Shown here piece after piece: positions 43,425 to 49,068 of a stretch of 49,068 bases of DNA. This stretch comes from Desulfobacteraceae bacterium. GTDB taxonomy: Bacteria > Desulfobacterota > Desulfobacteria > Desulfobacterales > Desulfobacteraceae. Every line of letters begins with the position of its first letter. Within the stretch, counting starts at the first letter, position 1. Location of the stretch: the NCBI GenBank assembly GCA_024227235.1, contig JAAEKY010000910.1:1-49068 (forward strand). Reading direction: 5' to 3'. A program made the translations under genes and the position numbers. Below the pieces are notes generated by a model, which did not search any database, was not told where the DNA came from, and saw nothing but the letters and a program-made list of their open reading frames with translations.

Positions 43425-45083
43425 ATGACACAAAGTTATCTTATACAAAACAAATCTGGCTATTGCTTTAGGATTGCTGTTCCTACCGATTTAAGAAACA
43501 TTATTGGGTTGACTGAAATCAGAAGAAGTCTTAGAGTTGGCACCCTGACTATTGCCAGAGAAAAGGCATGGATTATTTCAGGCAAAATAAGGAGACTGTT
43601 CAGGTGGCTGAAAGAAAGATTATCAAATGGATTTAGGATGAAACTGAATAAAGATAAAGTAAACCAGATTATTAATAAGTATATTCAAGATGGTTTAGAT
43701 GAGATAGAAGATGAGATGCTGCTTGAGGGTAAAGTGGGTAACGATGGATGGGATGATGTCGCAGAAGATTTATACTTTGAAAAAGATTTGTATGTGGATA
43801 GTTTGATTAATAAGAACTTACATGAAACATATGATGAAGTCGATGAGATTCTTGCTGCACAAAATATTGATATTGATCGAAATAGTATTGATTATAAACG
43901 GTTGTGCTTTAATGTCCTTAAATCCAGAGTAGGGTTTATGGATGTTAAAATTGCACGCAGGCATCACAACTTTTCAGAGACTTTTGATTTTAAGAAATAT
44001 GGGATACCAGAGGAAAGGAAGGGGGGTAAAAAAGATATTCCATCCGCTGAGACCAAATCACCTTCTATTCTTCTGTCCGAAATGATTGAAAAACATCAAA
44101 AGGAAAATATCAGAGCAGGGGCATGGTCTACATCTACTAAAAATGATTACAAATCCATAGGCAAAGTTTTGGTGACCTTACTGAAAGATCCACAGGTTCA
44201 TACCCTTGGATTTGATGAGTTTCGGCACTACAAAGAGGCTATGCAGTGTTTGCCCCCTCGTTTCCTTTCGACCTCAAAATATCATGGTATGAGTGCCTCT
44301 GATATTATTAAGCTTGATTTGCCATCTGATCAGACAATAAGCACACAGAGTATAAACAAAAACTTTGCATATACAAAAAGTCTTTTTTCATGGGCGTTAG
44401 CAAATCATTACATTGATGAAAATCCGACCAGTGGGTTAACCATAAAAGAAAGGAAAACCTCAAAGGAATCAAGGGAAGCTTTTGATTTAGATAACCTCAA
44501 CACCATCTTTGGAAATCTTAAATCTAAGGTCAATCACCCATATCAGTTTTGGATTCCAGTATTAGGGCTTTTCACCGGTTGTCGGCGTGAAGAAATATGT
44601 CAGTTGCATAAGAAAGATTTAAAACAGTCCGAAGACGGTATTTGGTATCTTGATATTAATGAGGACACAGATGATAAAAATCTTAAAAATCCATCCAGTA
44701 AAAGATTAGTACCCCTTCATCCATGTATTGTTGAAGATTTAAAGTTTATTGATTTTGTAAAGACCATTGATCATGAGAGGATCTTCCCGAAGCTTAAAAA
44801 AACTAATGATCGATATGGTCATTACTTTGGGAAATGGTTTAATGAGTTTATAGGCAAAATAGGGGTAAAAACTGCTACAAAAAACTTCCATAGTTTTAGG
44901 CATGGATTTATCACAAACCTTACCGAAAAGGGTGTTTCTGATGTCCTTGTTAAGGATCTTGTTGGTCATTCTCAGGAAGGTGTAACTCATCGAGTATATT
45001 TCAAGGGCTATTCAGTTGAGCAGCTTTATAATGACGGTATCTGCAAGCTTGATTTTGGTGCGGATTTAAGTCGTTTGGTATAA
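43425..45083 (+). CDS. Tyrosine recombinase / phage-type integrase at tRNA-Leu
   Basis: 552 residues from the ATG at 43425 behind TTAGGAG; a longer frame from 43398 lacks a ribosome site. The N-terminus ('SYLIQNKSGYCFRIAVPTDL') is of the type found in large DUF6538-containing integrases. The catalytic part has the first Arg in 'GLFTGCRREEIC' (about 385), HxxR in 'NFHSFRHGFI' (about 489), His in 'LVGHSQEG' and Tyr in 'HRVYFKGYS' (about 523). It probably integrates a genomic island at the neighbouring tRNA gene. All five expected catalytic residues appear present. Confidence 0.9.
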   Translation: MTQSYLIQNKSGYCFRIAVPTDLRNIIGLTEIRRSLRVGTLTIAREKAWIISGKIRRLFRWLKERLSNGFRMKLNKDKVNQIINKYIQDGLDEIEDEMLLEGKVGNDGWDDVAEDLYFEKDLYVDSLINKNLHETYDEVDEILAAQNIDIDRNSIDYKRLCFNVLKSRVGFMDVKIARRHHNFSETFDFKKYGIPEERKGGKKDIPSAETKSPSILLSEMIEKHQKENIRAGAWSTSTKNDYKSIGKVLVTLLKDPQVHTLGFDEFRHYKEAMQCLPPRFLSTSKYHGMSASDIIKLDLPSDQTISTQSINKNFAYTKSLFSWALANHYIDENPTSGLTIKERKTSKESREAFDLDNLNTIFGNLKSKVNHPYQFWIPVLGLFTGCRREEICQLHKKDLKQSEDGIWYLDINEDTDDKNLKNPSSKRLVPLHPCIVEDLKFIDFVKTIDHERIFPKLKKTNDRYGHYFGKWFNEFIGKIGVKTATKNFHSFRHGFITNLTEKGVSDVLVKDLVGHSQEGVTHRVYFKGYSVEQLYNDGICKLDFGADLSRLV

Positions 45084-45085
45084 TA

Positions 45086-45207
45086 GATATCTACTCTTTA
45101 AAGGAACTTCTCGGCATTCCACGGTAGAGATGACTCAACGTTACGCACATCTGATTAATGGTGCTTTAAGAAAGGCTGCTTGTGTTGCTGATGAAGTTTT
45201 CGACTGA
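45086..45207 (+). pseudogene. C-terminal remnant of a second tyrosine recombinase, frameshifted
   Basis: Directly after the integrase stop, 45086-45110 reads DIYSLKELLG and, after a one-base shift, 45115-45207 reads HSTVEMTQRYAHL and then LINGALRKAACVADEVFD to a TGA. Together this is the standard C-terminal end of XerC/phage-type recombinases ('..LKELLGHSTVEMTQRYAHL', including the catalytic His and Tyr). One base of the glycine-histidine junction is missing. Nothing resembling the rest of such a gene lies upstream, so it is a decayed fragment. Confidence 0.8.
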
Positions 45208-45230
45208 TCCTTCATTTTTATATTATGGAT

Positions 45231-45258
45231 GGGGGGAGTGTCTATTACAACACCCCCC
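45231..45258. terminator. GC-rich hairpin after the small dockerin-like gene
   Basis: GGGGG-(bulge)-GTGT pairs with ACAC-CCCCC (45231-45258) around an 8-base loop. It stands between the recombinase remnant (plus) and the end of the minus-strand gene at 45265, and may act in both directions. No long T run on either side. Confidence 0.5.
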
Positions 45259-45264
45259 TTATAT

Positions 45265-45672
45265 TCAGTCTGAGCAGTCGGTTTTACCAAACTCATTGGC
45301 AAAGTCTTCAAGATGTATTTCATCATACTTTCCTGATACACCTGGGTCAAAGTCATCTATGAAGGCATTCAGATCAAGGCCGTCAACATCTCCATCTCCA
45401 TTTGGGTCTGCTGGCTCAAGATCCCATGGACAGAAGGGTTGGGTCAGGGTGTACCAGAATCCTGGGTAAGCTTCAAAGGTATCTGAGCTTGTTGGTGTGA
45501 CTGGTGAGGCTTGTCCAAGTGTAGAGTTGGTCTGGAAGTTAGCCGAACCCATGGGTGAACCGCCACCTGATAGTACACTGGATGTGATGTAATAGTTGGT
45601 GCTTCCCATGGCAGCAAAAACAGGTTGGAAAAGGACTAACAGTAAACAGATCATTGCTAATGATATTTTCAT
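45265..45672 (-). CDS. Small secreted protein with dockerin-like calcium motif (135 aa)
   Basis: A signal peptide spans about 1-20 (cleavage near VFA-AM). The middle has the 'TSSVLSGGGSPMGSANFQTN', 'STLGQASPV' and 'YPGFWYTL' pattern seen in exported proteins of many Desulfobacterota and planctomycetes. The C-terminus (about 88-135) contains DPNGDGDVDGLDLNAFIDDF, a dockerin-like calcium loop, and a second helix ending 'FANEFGKTDC'. It begins 8 bases after the stop of the beta-roll gene on the same strand, so the two are co-transcribed and may act together on the surface. Function unknown. Confidence 0.78.
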   Translation of the reverse strand: MKISLAMICLLLVLFQPVFAAMGSTNYYITSSVLSGGGSPMGSANFQTNSTLGQASPVTPTSSDTFEAYPGFWYTLTQPFCPWDLEPADPNGDGDVDGLDLNAFIDDFDPGVSGKYDEIHLEDFANEFGKTDCSD

Positions 45673-45680
45673 ATTTGCTC

Positions 45681-47051
45681 CTATTCTACGCCTTGGGCTT
45701 CAAATTCATAATCTGCTTCTGTGTTTCTATTTTCAGCGGCTGCGATCTGGCTACCGGTATGATGAGCTTTATTATTACGACCACCGCTGACATGGGAATA
45801 TGTGCCAATTGCTTCGTTAGATTGACCTCCAGTGGCACTGGAACCGTAACCAAAGGCCGTGTTATCATAGCCTGCCGTAATACTGGAACGCTCTCCACTG
45901 GCACTATTTCTTGCGCCCCCACTGACGCTGGAAAATTTACCGCTGGCTACGTTTGATTCTCCACCGTTAACACTGGATTGTATACCACTTGCTGTGTTGT
46001 TAAGGCCACCGCTTACACTGGAGCTGGTATGCTCTGCTTTGTTCAATTGTCCACCACTTATACTGGCATAGGTACCAGTGGTAAAGTTTCCAGCACCACC
46101 GCTTACACTTGAGTAATCACCGCCGGCTGTGTTACTACCCCCACCGCTTACACTTGAGTAATCACCTGAAATTGTATTGTTATAACCGGCGACAAAGCCA
46201 CCATAAGAAGAATAATTCTGTTTAGAACCTACTACTATATTGTGAGAACCTGTTCTGTTATTACTATATGATCTTGATTCATTATATCCCACAATCAGGT
46301 TTCCAAGCCCATTGACAGTCGCATCAGTAGCACCTTCACCACTGCGAACATGCACATTCATACCAGTAAAATACAGATTTTTATTATCAACAGATCGGGT
46401 TACTCCGGCTAATAGTGTTTTCAATGCCTGGACTTCTGCCTGTAAGGCAGTAATATCGTCCTGTGCCTGTTCCAAGGCAGATGCAGTTCCAAAGTACTCA
46501 GCAGATTTACCATCCAGTTCATCTGCATTTAGACCTGAATCTGGCCCGTCTGTCACTTTTGCAGCCGTAACTGCTCCATCAGCGAGCCTTGCTGTATCAA
46601 CTGCACCTATAGCCAGTTTATCAGTGGTGATAGTACCATCAGGAACAGTCTCTGCCATACCTGAACGAATCGCAAAACCAACACTTGTGATTTTCTGTCT
46701 TGGTGACATGGGTTCAGGTTCGTCTTCAATATGCACCTCAAGCCATAGTTGATCTGTTGAGAGCAAAGCAGCTTCAAGAGAATCATAGCTGGGATTAAGT
46801 GTTCCTGTTCCAAGGGCAACATTGTAAATACCCTGTATAACTAACACACTCTGTTCTTCTTCCCATAGCGGGGTTCCATTGACATCTGATCCAAAAAGAC
46901 GAAATGTTATATTTAAAGTGCTATCAACAGGGCCATTTGAATCTTCAAGCATACCCTGAAAATTGATCTGTGCTGGAACAGCCCAACTGTTAGAAGTTAA
47001 AGTAAGAAAAACCAAAAATCCAAACAATATGATAATCTTCTTTTTAAACAT
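45681..47051 (-). CDS. Secreted beta-roll (YadA-head-like) surface protein, paralogue 1
   Basis: 456 residues from the ATG at 47051 (MFKKKIIIL), which begins a signal peptide cleaved near SWA-VP; the open frame extends further but without a signal. Domain 1 (about 25-130): 'INFQGMLEDSNGPVDSTLNI', 'FRLFG', 'GIYNVALG', 'LWLEVHI', 'RQKITSVGFAIRSG', an extracellular beta domain. Then a stalk of short TDG-type turns and a coiled coil (about 200-225). The C-terminal half is 15-residue beta-roll repeats ('SGDYSSVSGG.SNTA'), as in the heads of trimeric adhesins. There is no anchor domain, and the C-terminus is short. It is divergent from a close paralogue at 47729. Likely an adhesin or matrix protein. 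Confidence 0.82.
   Translation of the reverse strand: MFKKKIIILFGFLVFLTLTSNSWAVPAQINFQGMLEDSNGPVDSTLNITFRLFGSDVNGTPLWEEEQSVLVIQGIYNVALGTGTLNPSYDSLEAALLSTDQLWLEVHIEDEPEPMSPRQKITSVGFAIRSGMAETVPDGTITTDKLAIGAVDTARLADGAVTAAKVTDGPDSGLNADELDGKSAEYFGTASALEQAQDDITALQAEVQALKTLLAGVTRSVDNKNLYFTGMNVHVRSGEGATDATVNGLGNLIVGYNESRSYSNNRTGSHNIVVGSKQNYSSYGGFVAGYNNTISGDYSSVSGGGSNTAGGDYSSVSGGAGNFTTGTYASISGGQLNKAEHTSSSVSGGLNNTASGIQSSVNGGESNVASGKFSSVSGGARNSASGERSSITAGYDNTAFGYGSSATGGQSNEAIGTYSHVSGGRNNKAHHTGSQIAAAENRNTEADYEFEAQGVE
45755..46190 (-). repeat. Degenerate 45-bp (15-residue) beta-roll repeats in paralogue 1
   Basis: About nine to ten 15-residue units of the type 'SSVSGG.xNxA' follow each other. They are more diverged at DNA level than those of the second paralogue, suggesting longer independent evolution. 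Confidence 0.7.
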
Positions 47052-47617
47052 GATTGCTGCCCCCCCACACTTAAGATTAAAAAAATAAATAGTTAATAGT
47101 ATTGAGAAAAACAAATGGGATCAATAAAATTTAGTGTTAAAAGTGTTAAAATAGCGGAAAGGACTGATATATAGGACTTTGGGATGGTGTTATGGGTTCC
47201 TTCACAACTCTATCATATAGATTAATTTGTATTTTGCATGGGTACACGGTGATGGAAAACTTTTAAACATGTGATTATACCCTTAGCTTTGACTGCTTAA
47301 CTTTATGAAACAAATCGTTCCTTCATCAAAAAAACACCCAAAATTCCACTCAACAACAAAGCAAATGATTTTGGAACAGGTATCTGTATATGGTTTTTAT
47401 TCGTATAAAGGATTTCCAGTATCTGTGATGCTTAGTTGACCTTAATGCCAGCAATAGTTAAAAAACTTCCATGATTAGCACATTTTTTACCACTTTTAGG
47501 TAAATGTTTTCATAGCTACAATCACCTATAAGTTACTGGAAGTGCTGTAAAATGGGACTTTATACTCACTGAACACACGGTATAATTATTGCATATAAGT
47601 ACCATAGGATTTTAGAA
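47052..47617. other. Divergent intergenic region between the two beta-roll genes
   Basis: About 570 bases without a gene. It should hold promoters for both directions. TATAAT at 47581-47586 is the likely -10 for the riboswitch transcript, without a clear -35. GGGGGG lies before the minus-strand start (47051) and may act as its ribosome site. Nothing else is recognised. Confidence 0.45.
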
Positions 47618-47693
47618 GATGACAAAGCCAAGTCTGTCTGTATGAAGATACGGAAAGCTACGGGTCTGATGTTTAGATAGCCGAGTTGCCATC
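47618..47693 (+). promoter_or_regulatory. c-di-GMP-I (GEMM) riboswitch aptamer
   Basis: The conserved GEMM-I parts are all in order: closing helix GATG (47618-47621) with CATC (47690-47693); ACAAAGCCAA; a first hairpin TCTGTAT/ATACGGA closed by a GAAG loop (about 47635-47652); then GGAAAGCTACGGGTCT, a variable loop, and AGATAGCCGAGTTGCC, the hallmark 3' half of this riboswitch in Desulfobacterota. The loop is GAAG rather than the usual GAAA. The aptamer binds cyclic di-GMP. It sits 36 bases before the start of the second beta-roll gene. Confidence 0.88.
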
Positions 47694-47710
47694 AAGGTGA
47701 TTCGGTTTTT
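47681..47710 (+). terminator. Expression-platform terminator overlapping the riboswitch
   Basis: CCGAGTTGCC (47681-47690) pairs over all ten positions (with wobbles) with GGTGATTCGG (47696-47705) around ATCAA, followed by five T. The left arm is also the 3' strand of the aptamer, so a bound aptamer prevents the terminator: a c-di-GMP 'on' switch. Confidence 0.85.
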
Positions 47711-47728
47711 CTATATGAGGAGACTACG

Positions 47729-49068
47729 ATGAAAAGAAAGGTTTTATCAGGGTTCTGCTTACTATTGTTTTTAGTACTTTTCATGGGTTCGACCTCCTTT
47801 GCAGTGCCAGCACAGATTAACTATCAGGGTGTGCTGGAAGATGCAGGGGGGCCTCTTACCGGAACAACAACCATGATATTCCGTCTGTTTGATGTTGAAA
47901 CCAATGGGAGCGAACCCCTGTGGGAGGAAACCCAGGATGTCAGTGTAGATCAGGGCATCTACAGCGTAATCCTTGGCACAGGTACGATCTCTCCATCCTA
48001 TGGTGGTCTTGCCGATGCCCTGCTTCTAAACGACAACCTGTGGCTTGAGGTTCAGGTGTCAGGAGAGACACTGTCTCCACGGCAGAAGATTACCAGCGTC
48101 GGTTTTGCCATCCGTGCAGGTACGGTCTCTGACGGGGCTATCACAGAAACCAAGCTGGCAGCGAATGCCGTTACAACGGAAAAGCTGGCTGACGGTTCAG
48201 TTACAGCATCCAAAGTAACAGGTGGGCCTGATTCAGGGTTAAATGCAGACCAGCTAGACGGGAAATCTTCTGAGGACTTTGGTGCGGCTTCTGTAGTCAA
48301 CCAGAACCAGACCGATATTGCCGCATTGCAGGCAGAGATTCAGGCACTCAAAGACCTGTTGGCAGGTGTAACAAGAAGCAACAATAATATTTATTTTACA
48401 GGTGTAAATGTCCATGTCAGGGATGGCAGCGGCGGTACAGATGGGACAGTCAACGGACTTGGCAACCTTATTGTGGGATATAACGAGTTAAGAGATACAG
48501 ATAATGACCGCACAGGTTCCCATAACCTTGTTGTGGGGCGGGCAAATAACTATTCTTCTTATGGCGGTTTTGTTGTAGGATATTATAGTGAAATTTCCGG
48601 TGACTATGCCAGCGTGAGCGGTGGTTTTAGCAATACGGCCAGCGGTGACTATGCCAGCGTCAGCGGTGGTGTTGGCAATACGGCCAGCGGTTACTATTCC
48701 AGCGTCAGCGGTGGTAATGGCAATACAGCCACTTTTTGGGTTACCAGCGTGAGCGGTGGTTCTAGCAATACGGCCAGCGGTGACTATGCCAGCGTCAGCG
48801 GTGGTATTGGCAATACGGCCAGCGGTGACTATGCCAGCGTCAGCGGTGGTGACTACAATACAGCCAGTGGTTATAGTGCTAGTGTGAGCGGTGGTTTTAG
48901 CAATACGGCCAGCAGTAACTATGCCAGCGTGAGCGGTGGTAGCCACAATACAGCCAGCGGTGACTATGCCACCACAGTCGGTGGTTATAATAACGATGCA
49001 ATAGCTGATTATGTAACTGTACTCGGCTGGAGAGATGTTTCCGGCTCACAAGCCGATTACGGTTTATA
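47729..49068 (+). CDS. Secreted beta-roll surface protein, paralogue 2 (runs off window)
   Basis: Starts at 47729 behind GAGGAG; 446 codons are seen without a stop. Signal peptide about 1-25 (SFA-VP). The N-terminal domain is closely similar to paralogue 1 ('INYQGVLEDAGGPLTG', 'GIYSVILGTGTISPSYGG', 'LSPRQKITSVGFAIRAG'), then 'LNADQLDGKSSEDFG', a coiled coil, 'NVHVRDGSGG' and, from about 290, near-perfect 15-residue beta-roll repeats (SGDYASVSGG.xNTA). Base composition is visibly GC-richer than the rest of the window, suggesting transfer. Controlled by the c-di-GMP riboswitch directly upstream. Likely an adhesin or matrix protein of sessile cells; the C-terminus (anchor, chaperone domain) is not visible. 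Confidence 0.85.
   Translation, partial: MKRKVLSGFCLLLFLVLFMGSTSFAVPAQINYQGVLEDAGGPLTGTTTMIFRLFDVETNGSEPLWEETQDVSVDQGIYSVILGTGTISPSYGGLADALLLNDNLWLEVQVSGETLSPRQKITSVGFAIRAGTVSDGAITETKLAANAVTTEKLADGSVTASKVTGGPDSGLNADQLDGKSSEDFGAASVVNQNQTDIAALQAEIQALKDLLAGVTRSNNNIYFTGVNVHVRDGSGGTDGTVNGLGNLIVGYNELRDTDNDRTGSHNLVVGRANNYSSYGGFVVGYYSEISGDYASVSGGFSNTASGDYASVSGGVGNTASGYYSSVSGGNGNTATFWVTSVSGGSSNTASGDYASVSGGIGNTASGDYASVSGGDYNTASGYSASVSGGFSNTASSNYASVSGGSHNTASGDYATTVGGYNNDAIADYVTVLGWRDVSGSQADYGL
48599..48958 (+). repeat. Eight tandem 45-bp repeats within the beta-roll gene
   Basis: Units start at 48599, 48644, 48689, 48734, 48779, 48824, 48869 and 48914, with a ninth partial unit after 48959. Each encodes 15 residues of the form GDYASVSGG-xx-NTAS. 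Conservation is high at DNA level, including silent positions, with one divergent unit (48734-48778). Because 45 is a multiple of three, copy-number change would lengthen or shorten the protein without breaking frame. Confidence 0.88.

Noticed and set aside
48488..48946. 152-codon minus-strand frame across the repeats
   Set aside because: It is the antisense shadow of the 45-bp repeats; low-complexity threonine/alanine repeats with no ribosome site.
48599..48958. Evenly spaced repeats resembling a CRISPR array
   Set aside because: The repeats are in frame, encode 15-residue beta-roll units, and have no unique spacers; no cas genes are near.
43066..49068. Second copy of the tRNA-Leu 3' end marking the far island boundary
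   Set aside because: I looked for repeats of the T-arm and acceptor sequence downstream and found none in the window.

Overview
The window looks like a chromosomal segment of an AT-rich, Gram-negative, anaerobic bacterium, most likely a sulfate-reducing Desulfobacterota of the Desulfobacterales type. This is inferred from the mix of genes: a YdbH/YnbE/YdbL outer-envelope set, a NikKMLQO-type nickel importer, a tungsten-type aldehyde:ferredoxin oxidoreductase, a DUF4911-miaB-map block, a cobalamin-binding radical SAM protein, and several giant secreted calcium-binding proteins. No 16S gene is present, so the placement is an inference.

Layout. (1) 1-1870: the end of a ydbH-like gene followed by ynbE and ydbL (inter-membrane lipid transport). 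(2) 2658-15558: three consecutive giant exported proteins (2030, 1092 and 1136 aa) with CARDB-like, fibronectin-like, thrombospondin-3-like, beta-helix and dockerin-like segments. They are probably one operon ending at a strong terminator, and are the best candidate here for an undescribed surface or matrix system. (3) 16049-21297: nickel ECF importer genes nikK (broken by an in-frame TAA), nikM, nikL, nikQ and nikO, running into an AOR-family oxidoreductase. (4) 21311-25300, minus strand: a small unknown protein, recJ, and a DEAD-box helicase whose 5' leader holds a terminator-like hairpin. (5) 25656-32745, plus strand: a DUF342/FapA-like protein, an ArsR-type remnant (minus), then DUF4911, miaB, map, plsC and rarD, tightly packed. 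(6) 32759-42946, minus strand: a ten-gene run ribF-def-fmt-rsmB-PASTA protein-rpe-ACT protein-UPF0210-MFS-radical SAM, with short gaps or overlaps throughout. (7) 43066-49068: tRNA-Leu(CAG) followed directly by a tyrosine recombinase, a decayed second recombinase end, and an accessory region with two divergent paralogous beta-roll surface proteins. One of these is preceded by a very convincing c-di-GMP-I (GEMM) riboswitch with an overlapping terminator.

How it fits together. The ribF-to-rpe block is housekeeping (flavin cofactors, translation initiation and maturation, rRNA methylation, pentose phosphate). The nik operon supplies nickel, and its broken substrate-binding subunit raises the question of whether it still works. 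The two ends of the window (giant trio; island with beta-roll proteins) both encode exported, repeat-rich, calcium-binding proteins with dockerin-like EF-hand motifs. The riboswitch ties at least one of them to the c-di-GMP signal for sessile growth.

Limits. All family names come from reading motifs in translated sequence, without database searches. Residue positions are approximate. Promoters and hairpins were found by eye and have no folding energies attached.
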